A DNA stretch of 64,000 nucleotides from Anadara kagoshimensis (GCA_021292105.1 CM037874.1:7552678-7616677); one strand, 5' to 3'; counted from the first letter of the stretch, positions 22,502 to 33,533 are shown. Translations and numbers: made by a program. The notes: generated from the letters alone by a model not told the origin.

Positions 22502-23430
22502 GTCAATTCGACCCCCCACGGTAAATTCGCCCCCACTTTCATCAAATTCGCCCCCCCCCCCCATGTCAAAATCGCCCCCTTTCAAAATCGCCCCCACTTC
22601 TTGCAAATTCGCCCCCATTTTTTTCCAATAACCATATAACAAATAATTTTTTTACTTTTATTTTTTTTTTATAAAAATCAAATAAAAATAATGATACTTT
22701 AGAAATGAAACATATCAATGCATCCATTTAATTAATATGAATTTAACTTTTATGTTCAATTGTATTATTAAACGTAGTCAACGTTGCTTTTGACAAAATA
22801 ATTTTTATAAAATACCGACATATAGTAGAAGCCATTTTAAAAGTGAACAATGCATTTGATGTTAGCAGGAAGAGAGAAATTGTTTCGAAGGAGCGCCTGG
22901 TATGTTGAAAAAGATGTTCTCTCAACGGTACATAATCTATCAATACTCTAATGTTATTCTTTAATAAACGTTACTGAAGTATTTTGTTTTTACTTAATCC
23001 GACTAATCAGCCCACTAAACCCCCATTTTAATTTTTTGACTTTTTGGAGGTTTGTGGACCACAAACCTCCAAAAAGTCAAAAAATTAAAATGGGGGTTTA
23101 GTGGGCTGATTAGTCGGACTAGTTTTTACTGTACCCACTGTTATGATTATAGCAAAATCTTACAAAGGAATTTTGATTTGAATGCGCGACAAAAAACATT
23201 GCAATAAAAACAATACATTACAAATAATTTGTCTGCCATGAGTTATTTAGGCATATCCGAGGTCGTAAAAATAATTTTATGTTACTTTTACAATCTCAAT
23301 AAAAGAAGATTTTTTTTTGAAAAATTTGGGGCGAATTTGCAAAAAGTGGGGGCGATTTTAAACGGGGGCGATTTTGACATGGGGACGAATTGATGAAAGT
23401 GGGGGCGAATTTACCGTGGGGCGAATTGAC
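22502..23430. mobile_element. Long-TIR DNA element (~929 bp), non-autonomous
   Basis: The ends are inverted copies about 110-130 bp long, built from spaced C-rich boxes on the left (AATTCGCCCCC, AAATCGCCCCC) and G-rich boxes on the right (GGGGGCGAATTT, GGGGGCGATTTT). The outermost bases read GTCAATTCGACCCC on the left and GGGGCGAATTGAC on the right. It is absent from the matching place in repeat copy 1 (near 1180-1190). The target duplication is not clean. No transposase frame inside, but a 121-bp palindrome is nested at 22998-23118. Confidence 0.8.
22998..23118. repeat. Near-perfect 121-bp palindrome (foldback MITE, copy 1)
   Basis: The left arm TCCGACTAATCAGCCCACTA and onward is followed by its reverse complement with a single central A at 23058; the arms are essentially identical over 60 bases and would form a long hairpin. 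A diverged relative with the same ends lies at 40754-40865. Confidence 0.9.
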
Positions 23431-23606
23431 CCTTTGATTTACATACAGGTGCATGCATGCCAGGTGATACCTCTCTTTGTGTTTCAAACCCGTTTAATTT
23501 GCATACAGGTGCGCATTTAATTTGCATACAGGTGCATCCACATTGGACACAAAATTTAGCGAGACTCAAGTTGCCCTTAACTACTAACACTCTGTCTTAC
23601 TGAAGT

Positions 23607-24020
23607 TCATTGGTTAAATGTAAGTGCAATACCCGTTTTTGACGGAACTAGAGTTTGTTTTCCATGCGGGATAAACCCGACTTCTTATGTCCACCACTTG
23701 AAATGGTTTCTTGATATTCACGAATATATTCCTACCTAAGTCGATCATGACTCCCATTTCATAACTGTTAAAAACATATTTTTTGTCAAAATTATTAATG
23801 CATTATTGAATTTCATTCCAGTGTGCCTGGTGTAGTAAATGCCATTGTTCTACACTTAAAAGCAATTCCCTTTTTGGTAGGATAAGGACCCGTATTCTCC
23901 TGCACCATATTGACGAATGTGTATCAAAATATGGTCGTTATATCTTTGTGCAACCACAAAACGCTCATTTCTGATGTTTAGAAGACACAAATCTCTTCTG
24001 ACTGTATTAGCTTCATTTCC
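23607..24020 (-). pseudogene. PC4-like (transcription coactivator p15) domain fragments
   Basis: Two pieces on minus. The first (24020 to 23813) reads NERFVVAQRYNDHILIHIRQ and, after one frame change, PTKKGIAFKCRTMAF, ending TPGTLE. The second (23764 to 23607), after a TTTTTAACAG acceptor-like site, reads GVMIDLGRNIFVNIKKPFQ, VVDIRSRVYP and, out of frame, PSKTGIALTFNQ. A beta-rich stretch, VDIR or HIRQY, then P-x-K-x-GIAL is the core pattern of the PC4 single-stranded DNA-binding domain. The two may be tandem domains of one gene. Both are frameshifted. They sit left of unit copy 3 on the same strand, where exon 2 would be expected. Confidence 0.45.
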
Positions 24021-24168
24021 TAAAATACAAATCAAAATTATTCATTAAAGTTTAACCATAAATGCGACAACAGAGTTTTCATTAATAAAATAGGTCTTAC
24101 CTATAGTTCATGACTTGTTTATGCCCTTAAAAATTTAATATATTTTTTCTGATAATTTAATTTTCAAA

Positions 24169-24206
<38 letters not shown>
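24169..24206. repeat. (GT)n microsatellite
   Basis: An uninterrupted GT dinucleotide run of about 17 units within the intron sequence of unit copy 3. Confidence 0.95.
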
Positions 24207-24401
24207 ACTTTAATCCCGCTGACATATTATTTTGACAATTTAAAATTCTCAACTTTTAAAAGGAATGATAATAAGGTAATGCCCCACTGATTACATGTAA
24301 TATAGTGCGTTCTTTTGAACATGTACAGGTAGACTGTTTAAAGATAATACGGGATTTTAAGGGGGGGGTAATCGTATGGCGCGTAATATAAATTCTTTTT
24401 T

Positions 24402-27400
24402 CACCTCACCTCACCTCACCTATCCTCTTCGTGCCCATTGGCACATAAGGTCCCGATACACCTCCTCCAATTTGGCCGGTCTTTTGCTGCTACTCTTGCC
24501 TGTGCCCATGTGGTCCATCCCAGGTGGTCTCTTTCCTGCTCTGTTGCTCTCCTCCATGTTGTTTTTGGCCGACCTACTTTCCTTCTGCCCTCCGGATGCC
24601 ATGTAAGGGCTGTTGTGCATATCCTCTTACTGCTGTTGAATCGGAGGATATGCCCAATCCATTTCCACTTTCTCATCATTATGGTTGCACTGATGTTTTT
24701 AGTATTTGTTCTTTCATGTAGCTCTTTATTTGTTATTTTATCTGGCCATCTGACTCAAAGTATGTTTCTCAAGCACCTGTTTTGAAATGTGTCCAGCTTT
24801 TTCTTGTCTCTTTCTGTGGTTTTCCAAGTTTCGCTTCCGTAGGTGAGTACTGATACAACCAAGCTGTTAAACAATCGTATCTTTGTTTGGATTGAAAATT
24901 TTGAGGTGTTCCAAATCTTCTTTAATCGTCTAAATTGTTGTTTTGCTTTTCCTAATCTACTGTTTATATCCTGATCGCAACCTCCTTCTGTTGTTACAAT
25001 GCCCCCTAGATAAGTGAAAGTCTCTACATCTTCTATTTGTTGATCGCCTATTTTTACTGGGTCTTGTATGGTGGTGTTGAGCCTCATTACTTTAGTTTTT
25101 CTGGAGTTTATTTTAAGGCCAACCTGCTTTGCATTTTCATGTAGTTTTTGAGTTTTGCTTTGAATGTCTTGGTATTTTGATGACAGGAGTGCCAGATCGT
25201 CGGCAAAATCTAAGTCTTCAAGTTTAGTTGTAAACTTCCACCTTAATCCAGTTGGTTCCCTTTCGGTTGTCTTCTTCATGATGTAGTCGATGACGAGTAG
25301 GAATAGGAATCCGGACATAGTGCAGCCTTGTTTCACACCAGTTGTTACTCTGAACCACTCTGATTCCTCACCATCAACTATTACAGAACACTGGAAGGTG
25401 TCATAAAGCAGCTTTATCATCCTGATTAATTTTTCTGGTATGCCATAGTGCTTCATGATGGACCATAGGATGTCTCTGTGAATTGAGTCGAACGCCTTTT
25501 CAAAGTCGACGAAGTTGATGAATAGTGGTGCATTCCATTCATTACACTGTTCAAGAATGTTTCTAAGTGTAAACAGTTGTTCAGTGGTATTTCTCCCCTT
25601 TCTGAATCCAGCTTGTTCTTCTCGCAGTTTGTCATCTATTCCATTTTGGATTCTCTGAATGATCACTCTAGAGAAGATCTTGCTTGGCACTGATAGTAGG
25701 GTTATGCCTCTGTAATTGTCGCATATTGACTTGTCACCCTTTTTCGGGATTTTTACAATCAATCCTTTGTTCCAGTCATCTGGTATTGTTTCTTTGTTCC
25801 ATATAGCTGTAAACAGTTTTTCAAGATACTTTACAGTTGTTGTCAAATCTGCCTTTAGAATTTCAGTTGTTATACCATCAATTCCTCCTGATTTTCCATT
25901 CTTAAGCTTTTTCATTGCCTTTATAATTTCATCTTTCTCTATGACACCTGTGTTTATCTCATCTATCAAGTTGTCGTCATTCTCTGCTATTAATGGATCG
26001 TCTGGTTGAGGTCGATTCAGGACATTGCTGAAATGCTCTTTCCATCTGTTCTTTATTTCAGTCTGGCTGCTCAGAATGTTCCCATCTCTGTCTTTTATTT
26101 TTGACGTTTCTGTTCTCTTCTCATTACTTAGCACCCGTGTAACCTCGTAAACTGTTTTCATATGACCACTATTGGCTGCTGTTTCTGCCTCTTCTATTAG
26201 GTCTTCTGTCCAATTTCTTCTATCTTTTCGAATGTTGGACTTTACCTCTTTGTCTATCCTACTATATTTTGATCTTAGGTTCTCTTTCAATCTTTCGGAT
26301 CTGCTGTTGTTTAGTTGCTGTTTTACTTGTTTTCGTTCATCAACAAGTTTCCAGGACTCTTTACTTATCCATGGTTTATGTCCTCTTTTCTTTACTCCGA
26401 GAATGTTCTTTGAAGTTTCAATATAGCCCTTTTCCATTGTTTCCCAGATATCCTCAACTGATTCCATGTGCTCTAGTACCTGGAATCTATTTTTAAGTGC
26501 GATGGAGAATGCTCTCTTACTCTCAGGCTGTTGTAGCTTGGTGGTGTCAAATTTGATTCTTCGATTTTCTGTTTGTTTCTTAAATGCCTTGAGTTTGATT
26601 CTGATCTTACAACGTATGAGCTCATGGTCACTGCTTGCATCTGCTCCTCTCATTGATCTTGTGTCCAAACATGCTGTTCTGTGTTGTTTGGAAATAAGCA
26701 TGTGGTCAATTTGGTTTTCTGTCCTTCCATTCGGTGATATCCATGTAACTTTGTGTCGAGGTTTATGTGGAAAGATGGTGCCGGTTATAACTAAGTTGTT
26801 TATTTCACAAAATTCCACTAGATTTTCTCCATTTTCGTTTCTGGCTCCTATTCCATGTTTTCCCATTACACTTTCATGGCCTTTGTTGTCACTTCCAACC
26901 TTTGCATTTAAGTCACCGATCACTAGCAAGATGTCGTGTTTGGGAATGCTGTTAATCACCTCTTGCATATGTTCAATAAATAGTTCTTTTTTCTCTTCTT
27001 TGCTATCGTTTGTTGGTGCATATGCTACTATTATGCTTATTTTCAGTGTGGAAGTGTACAATCGAACATACAACAGTCTTTCATTGATTGGTTTCCATTC
27101 TAACACTGATTTATTCGCTCGTTTTGAAAGCATTATTCCAACTCCTTCCTGATGTAAGTCATCCTCTCGTCCTGAGTAGAGGACAGTTTTTCCACTCTGT
27201 AGCGATATTTTTCCATTTTTGGTCCATCTTACTTCATTAAGTCCAAGAATGTCAAGTTTGTATCGATCCATTTCTTTTTCTACTTGTGCTGTTTTCCTGC
27301 TGAGTACATAGTTCTTACATTCCAGCTTCCAATGAAAATGTTGTCATTTGGTGTGCAAAATGACATCGGCCTGTGAGCTTCCTCTCGGCTTTCCCCCACA

Positions 27401-28018
27401 AGCGTCATGTTGTCCGCTGCACCGGTATCTCTAACAAGGAGAGGAATGGTCTCTCACTGTGTTCTTTGTGTATCGTGGATTTCCGTAATCGATTCTTTTT
27501 ACCATACCCGGTGATTAGCCGTGCATGAACCCCCTGGACTCGGAGGGCCAGTGGTTTTCTGTTAGGATTTTCCTTCCTTAGATGCTCCCATTACCCTGGT
27601 GACAGGGTCATCTCCCTGGATTTTCTGTCTGGATTTACTTCCATAGCCTTTGACTCAAAAGTCTAATCACAAGGCAGTGATACTATTTAACCCATAGCTG
27701 GGGCAGGGTTGGTGAGAGCCAGGGCGTGTCCACACACCGATGGGCCTGCACTCTGCACCTCTTGGGTCCTTGCTACTCCGAGATCCCCTTCAACTTAGCC
27801 TTGAGTACTAGACCCAAGTTACCGTGCATTGCCACGAGGAGGCATTAAAGGAGTCTTGGTAGTGTAGAGGCTATGTACTGGCAGGAAAGATTTACGCACT
27901 CGACTCTCCTTTTTACCTACAAGTAGGCTAGCCAGTGACAACAAAGATCTAGAGGCGTTCGGTCTCTGCCGTACTAGACGCATATCACTACCCTGTGGCG
28001 TCACCACCACTAACACAC
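24402..28018 (-). mobile_element. RTE-like LINE, nearly full length, 10-bp target duplication
   Basis: ATTCTTTTTT occurs at 24392-24401 and again at 28019-28028, flanking the element exactly. The sequence on either side matches copy 1 of the host unit as one uninterrupted stretch (GCGTAATATAAATTC then AAGGTTTACAAAATCATTC). The element is on minus and its 3' end carries a short (GGTGA)n tail rather than poly(A), as in RTE-type LINEs. Length is about 3.6 kb. It includes a ~600 bp 5' region, one long endonuclease/reverse-transcriptase frame and a shifted C-terminus. Confidence 0.9.
24412..27414 (-). pseudogene. RTE-like LINE ORF: APE endonuclease plus reverse transcriptase
   Basis: The main frame (27271 to 24755) encodes 838 residues. 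The endonuclease shows LGLNEVRW (catalytic Glu), IGDLNAKVG and SDHELIRCK. The reverse transcriptase follows with LKNGKSGGIDGITTEILK, GITLLSVPSKIFSRVIIQRI, INFVDFEKAFDSIHRD, TGVKQGCTMSGFLF and LDFADDLALLS, so the catalytic box is FADD. Two frameshifts break the gene. An upstream piece (27414 to about 27280) holds the endonuclease start IFIGSWNVRTMYSAGK one base out of step. A downstream piece (24679 to 24416) holds KWIGHILRF, HPEGRRKVGRPKTTWRRA and CANGHEED, the usual RTE C-terminus. With those repaired the protein would be about 990 residues. A recent insertion is likely given the exact flanks. Confidence 0.88.
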
Positions 28019-28111
28019 ATTCTTTTTTCAAGGTTTACAAAATCATTCTAGGTTTCAAAATATATAAAAATATTTATGTTTCTCTTACATTTATATAATA
28101 TGAAAACTTAC

Positions 28112-28205
28112 CTGAATCCACAGCTGATCCATACCTCTGTTTTTCCAACAATTCGTACAGATGATCAATTTCTATTTCAAAATATCCTTCGTCTATATCG
28201 TCCAT
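28112..28205 (-). pseudogene. Unknown two-exon gene, copy 3: intact exon 1
   Basis: Exon 1 reads MDDIDEGYFEIEIDHLYELL then KQRYGSAVDS for 31 codons plus one base, ending at a good donor GTAAGT. Phase 1 fits the exon 2 acceptor in copy 2 (G plus AA makes Glu). The exon is acidic and likely starts the protein. Its intron continues to the left until it is broken by the RTE-like LINE, and resumes at 24391 down to about 24240. Exon 2 is not found; family A repeat and PC4-like sequence occupy that side. This is the reference copy for exon 1. Confidence 0.6.
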
Positions 28206-28516
28206 TAAAATTGTATCCTGTCTTGAAGCTAACAAGTTCGGAGCTTAGAATAAAAATGCACGCTTTACCAAATATAATATAAAAGCAAGGAGACCTATCT
28301 TAACCAATGAAATAAGGTCTCTAAACATTGGATACAACAGGTGATGGAAGTTTCCACAACGTGACAGATGTCCTATAGAAACAGATGGCAAGTGTGGACG
28401 TGCAGCAGGTGCGGACGTGCAGGGTATGTTTGGACGTGCAAGGTATGTTTGGACGTGCTGCGTGGACGTGCAATATTGCTACCCCCCCCCAAAAAAAAAA
28501 GCTCCGTCTACACTAC
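28206..28516 (-). promoter_or_regulatory. 5' block of unknown unit, copy 3, with GGACGTGCA repeats
   Basis: GGACGTGC occurs five times between 28396 and 28471, spaced about 15-18 bases. The block then ends with AGCTCCGTCTACACTACT at about 28516, the edge shared with copies 1 and 2. The sequence between the motifs and exon 1 (TAAGATAGGTCTCCTTGCTT on minus) is the empty site for the 3.5 kb TIR element of copy 2. A promoter role is inferred from position. Confidence 0.5.
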
Positions 28517-29250
28517 TTCGGACCAATCTACTGTGGCACATCAACTGTGGCTGATGACATCACCCTTGCATCACACTGTCCACTTGAACTCCAAACTATG
28601 CTTAATGTACAAGAAAACTGCCAGAGCAGAACAGTACTGACATAAATGAGACCAAGTCTGTAGTACTATGTATTGACAACAAGGACAAACCACTTTGAGC
28701 AGTCGCACTGAACTCCAACACTGAAAAGGCAACTCATCTAGGGATAACCAGAGATTGCAATTCAAAATTTGGTACAAGTCATGTTGTGACAGAAAGGATA
28801 AGTACATCAAGGAAAGCTGCATACGCCATGATGGGGGCAGGTCTACATGGGGTCAATGGATTCAACCCAACGATTTCCATACATCTTATTAAGATCTACA
28901 TAATTCTTCGCCTAGAGTATATGGCCTGGGTGTCATACGGCTTATCACCAAAGACATCTTAACACTATCAAGTTATCACAAGAAACTATTGAAGCAAATT
29001 CAACATCTGCCAGACCGTGCCCCTGATTCAGCCGCTTATCTACTGCTTGGTGAACCTCCTATTGAAGCTGAAATCCATAAGCGAATACTGACTACTTTTG
29101 GCAGCATATGCAGAGATCTCGATTCTGTAGAAAACCAAATTGCCTGGCGTCAACTCTCTATAAATGACAAAACCTCGCATAGCTGGTTCACTCTTGTCCA
29201 AGACATCCTAACAAAGTACAACCTTCCATCTAATCATCTTATGAAGTGCT
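28517..29250 (+). pseudogene. LINE reverse-transcriptase fragment (part 1 of 2)
   Basis: It begins at CGTSTVADDITLASHCP, a reverse transcriptase catalytic box with VADD, and reads on with frame changes through HLGITRDCNSKFGTSHVV and the thumb-like KQIQHLPDRAPDSAAYLLLG and PPIEAEIHKRILTTFGSICR. It breaks off after LTKYNLPSN at about 29240 and the same protein resumes at about 34430. It resembles the C-terminal half of I/Jockey/CR1-type LINEs; clade not certain. The 5' part of the element is missing at the junction with the unknown unit. Confidence 0.75.
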
Positions 29251-30024
29251 AGTCTGGTGGAAAAAAATTGAAATTTCACAATAGGGGGACATGAGTGTTC
29301 AAAGCTGGCAACATAGCTGTCTTATATCATCATAGGTTAGGGGTCAAGAATCAACCTGTTGCCAAGCTGATCGACCCTTGGTTTAGTACATAAAAGGTCA
29401 AAGGTCAGATAGTGGTTTTTCCCCCAAAAATTAATCTTTATTAGTTTATAGCTGTCCAAATATATACTTTCTAAGATTTAAATAAATCAAATAAATCTGT
29501 TTTCATGCAATCATAGCATTTCATGTATTTTAACATTGACTAGGAAGCTAATTGAGACTGTTTATGCTAAAATTTAAATATTTTAATGTTATTTTTCAAA
29601 ATTCTGACACAAGCTTCAAGATAGAATAAAATAAAAGTATACATTTAGCATCAAAAAATGCTAAAATATAATTCTTTTGTAAATACGTGACTGTGATTAA
29701 AACAGATGTATTGTTTAAACCCAGCTGATAATTTGAAATTTATTAACAGTTTAAAATCAAAGTACTGCAAGTACTGTAATCTGCAAGGCATAGTCACGAG
29801 AATCTCTGGAATATATCAGTCACATCTAACGATTTCTTTTCAGTCATCAATATCACTATCTGTGGCATTATCATTCAAAGGGTTCAACCAATCAACAGTT
29901 CAACGGTCCCATTGCAAGTGCATACAGCCACCCACTTTAAATTGTATGCCCTACATGTACATCTTGTAGTGCAGCATGATTTATATTTACATTTCAGCAA
30001 TGCATGACATGATTTTGGTAAAGG
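29251..30024. other. Left part of a 5.2-kb insertion; no gene
   Basis: This stretch separates the two halves of the LINE fragment. At 29345-29400 it reads TCAACCTGTTGCCAAGCTGA, which resembles the reverse complement of 34370-34415 (TCGGCTTGTTGCCAAGCCAG), so these may be ends of one large element. No supportable gene. Confidence 0.4.
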
Positions 30025-30041
30025 TTATTTTCTCATTAAAA

Positions 30042-30385
30042 AACCCCTACTGTAGCTCAATTGGTATTATGCTCATTCCCAGTATGTGGTGAGTCTTGGG
30101 TTCGAACCCTAGTTGGATCTGACCAAGACTTGAAATAAGGTAGTGACTGTTCTTTTGCCAAACACTCGGTATTTAGTAACGAAAGTCACGAGATTCTTTG
30201 AGAGAGATCTTAAAATCCGATGCCCCGTGCCAAGGCGGGTGTAACATGTTAAGGAACTTTTCCTGCACATTTCCCTAAGTTCACTGCAAAGGTCAAAATT
30301 TCTGCCACTTCACCTATAGCTGGTGACGTCTTGATATGACTGAAATACGTAAAAGCCTGTAAAACCCCATGCAATCAATTAATTT
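30042..30385 (+). mobile_element. tRNA-derived SINE with exact 17-bp target duplication
   Basis: The head has CTGTAGCTCAATTGGTATTA (A box) and TTGGGTTCGAACCCTAG (B box). The body matches the SINE at 11800 (AAGACTTGAAATAAGGTAGT, TTTTGCCAAACACTCGG, ACCTATAGCTGGTGACGTC). TTATTTTCTCATTAAAA is present at 30025-30041 and again at 30386-30402 without a mismatch. Confidence 0.92.
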
Positions 30386-30402
30386 ATTATTTTCTCATTA
30401 AA

Positions 30403-32229
30403 ACTGTTTTAAGTCACATTCAGACTCGCACTAACTTAACTGTCCAAGAATAATCGTGAACATCAGGAAAATACTTAACTTAAGTCCAAAAAGTTAAGAT
30501 CCTTTGACCTGTAATTGCCTTAGAAAAGTTAAAGTTCAAGGAAATTTATTTTGTGAAAAAAACTCAGATTTAAGTATAAAAACTAGTATTGTTCGTGGTC
30601 CTGTTGCCAGATGACAAGACAAAATTAGTTTATGGTGGGTCACAAAACAAGGTCGTTTTGAAACATAAACACAAAAGCGACATTGGGGATGGATAGGTCA
30701 CACCATCAAGACACCTGCCAACAACATCACAAAATTTGAAATGGAACACACGAGAATAAAAGACACCTTGAGACAAGTTTCTGGAATTGAAACAGAGGGG
30801 GTAAAAGTGCACAGAACAGAGCCAGTTTGAGGGATTTTGGCGATGGACTAACCTCCAATGGGAGTGAAAGGCATACAGTACGCAAGTTAGTGAGACTAGG
30901 ACCATCCGTGTCCTATAGGTGAAGGGAGATCTGGAACAAATACCAGGTATACCTAAATGCAGCCAAACAGCAGTTTAATAGTGTGCACGTTGAATATGTA
31001 GGTCGGTTGCATATGATGTTGGAAGTAAATTTTCAATTGTACTTTTCCCCTGAGAGGAACAGTTTACATCGTAGATGAGAAATCCTCGTACATTCAATAA
31101 AGGCATCTGCACTCACAAGTTCAGAATAAATCCCTCTTGCAAGAGTGGGAAGAAGACCTGTGTTTTCCCTGGAAACACGGAATGCTGTATTTAGAATGTC
31201 CAGAAAGTTAATTGACAGGCTTACAGTCTGTAATTGCAAGAACTGTGAGCTTATTCCTCTCCAGAGGTGATAATTTTATGCTATGAACAGGACGAACTTT
31301 AGATGTCCCGGTCTGGAATCATACTTCCTCCTTTAAAAGCAAAGAATAAGGTCATCAGTATCACGACAGACAACACCTGTTCTTTTATAGCCTTGCATGT
31401 AAGCATCAACACCATGGGGAACAATTTTAGTATCGGCTTCCTTGTGTAAAGCTTTAAAAACGGTTACACTCCTTCCTCTATATGAATTAAACATGCTGTC
31501 TGTTTGACCTCCAGATACCCTCAGCTAAGCTAAGAAGTGTCGTGAATTACTTCGAGATGCTATTTGTTTTCTTGGTGACTTATAAAATCTTACCAATTTG
31601 ATGGCAGAGGGACATTTTAATTATCAATAATTCTTTTTTTTTTTTTTTATTTATTTTTGTTAGCTCTCATTAACTTATACAACTACATAATATATAAATA
31701 TATCCAAAAATACATATTATCACACAAAAAGAAGATTGCAATTATATACAAGTGGAGACTTGCTAAATACATTCAACCCTGTCTATAAAGACCTCCAAAG
31801 GAATCATCAAAAGTAGCCCACGTGGCTTTTAAATAATAGGAACAAAAAACGTTTAACATACAATTGTATTGGCCTCTATAATCAGGTGACTCTTATATAG
31901 AGGTGGCCTTCAAGGCAGGTCAGACTGCATACACACACACATATATATATATATATAAACAAAACAAAATTATACTAATTCAAAAAATAGCAAAAAGTAT
32001 TATTCTAATTAGGTTAAATAGAATTGTAAAGTTTAATCCAGAGGTTTTCAAATTCAATAAACTGATTCTTACTATACATAATATGTTTCATGATGATTAT
32101 TTTGTTTTTTAAAAGGAGTTTAAAACCCTCTAAGTTTATACAGTTAAAGCATTTGTCTAATTTTAATGTATTAAAGAATTTTGCTATTAATATACAATAA
32201 TTTAATTGTGGAGAAGAATTTTCCTGATA
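30403..32229. other. Degraded repeat-rich DNA; small LINE C-terminal scrap
   Basis: At about 30677-30850 the plus strand reads HWGWIGHTIKTPANNITKFE, like the C-terminal end of a LINE ORF, with nothing else of the element left. Otherwise there is a poly(T) at 31629 and a (TA)n/(CA)n run near 31930-31960. I see no gene. Confidence 0.45.
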
Positions 32230-33285
32230 TAAACCAAAATTACATCATAACATGTAAGAGAGATACTTGTTCGGTTGATTTTGTTCCACCAATTTTCAAA
32301 AGGTTTCCAAAATACTTCTAAAGTTTTACAGAAATAAAATTTGTGCACAATTGTATCTAGTTCATTACAATATGTACAATTGGGGCTATTGAGATTCCCA
32401 TTTTAAAAAGTAGTTTGTTGTGACTTATAATTCTGTGTATGATTTTAAATTGAAATTCTTGCAATTTTGTATCTGATGTACATTTAAACGGGAGTCTAAA
32501 TATAAGTTTCCAATTATCCTGTTCGATTTGAAATATTTCTGACCACTTACCTACACAAGTAGGAGTATCGTGAATAGTTTCAATAAAGGCCCAATAAAAA
32601 TCTTTACATGACATTTTCAAAATATTTACAGTGTGCTTTTCATTTTTAAGATTAAATTAGTATCATTTATGTTTGGGACAGTTTTATTCTTGAGATATTC
32701 TTTCCATGTTTTAGGGATAGCATTTAAAATGCTCATATATTCTAAAAAATTTATATTAAACTCAAAGCGTTGACATAGAGAAGTATGTGTTAAAAAATTC
32801 CCAGAAGAATCTAGTAAATCTGATATAATAAGTAATGCCACTTTCATACCATTTTTTAAAGAAAATTACCTTTTTACCTATTTTAATATTATCATTAAAC
32901 CATAATACTTCTTTGTGTATTATGGAAAAAATCATATCATCAAGTGATCTTAATTCCATCCAGTGGTGAAGTAAATCTCTATAAAACGATGATAAGGGAA
33001 TGCCCAGTTTTTCAATACAGCATCTGGATTGGAGAAGATGAATAAGAGAAATATTTTTAAAATATGAATGAAATAATTGTTTCCATTTTGATGCTTGAGG
33101 ACTTAGGTAACGTTTTATCCAAGATAATTTCAAAGCCTTCACCTGATATTCTCAATTCAATAATTCTTCTAACAGAACGGGGACCTGATCCTCTTTTATC
33201 TCTAGATGGTTTCATCTTTTATGGATTAGTTGTCATATCTGTCATAATGACATCAATTTTATTACATTATCTTTCGCATGGATAA
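32230..33285 (-). pseudogene. L1/Tx1-like LINE ORF2 C-terminal remnant
   Basis: On minus, with several frame changes, it reads ALKLSWIKRYLSPQASKWKQ (about 33140-33080), then a tract with VLWFNDNIKIGKKVIFFKKW, then CQRFEFNINFLEYMSILNAI (about 32765-32705), and finally WKLIFRLPFKCTSDTKLQEF with YCNELDTIVHKFYFCK (about 32370-32340). That order, ending in a CxxC...HxxxxC-like motif, is the C-terminal region of Tx1/L1-group ORF2 proteins. No reverse transcriptase core remains. Confidence 0.7.
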
Positions 33286-33533
33286 AAACAGTTTGTGCGT
33301 TTCTTAACTCGCCGAATGCATTGATGCCTTTCCGCCAGTGCTACAACTAAAGTTTGAGCACTAATTATTTTGGTAGTAATGTCTCCATGCAAACTTCTTC
33401 CTCAGGGATATTTTGAAGATCCGACTCGTCGGCTGCAGATAACAAGGGTCCTGATGTATCAGGTATAGAAAGCGACACTGGGAATAGTTCGCGTTTCAAA
33501 AGTTAACTAATGTTTCCACCAGAACAAGAGAAC

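Larger units (their letters stand above)
21641..23548. repeat. Dispersed repeat family A, copy 2, with two nested insertions
   Basis: Collinear with 556-1293. It starts at the shared phrase TTTTAGTTTTCATACATAAA and ends at GGTGCATCCACATTGGA. Two ~63 bp units with GGGGTTCGAATCTC remain (about 22117-22240) where copy 1 has three. It is interrupted by a truncated LINE 3' end at about 21768-22035 and by a TIR element at 22502-23430, both absent from copy 1. Confidence 0.8.

Noticed and set aside
24438-27152. Several plus-strand frames of 65-228 codons
   Set aside because: They are antisense shadows of the RTE-like LINE frame.
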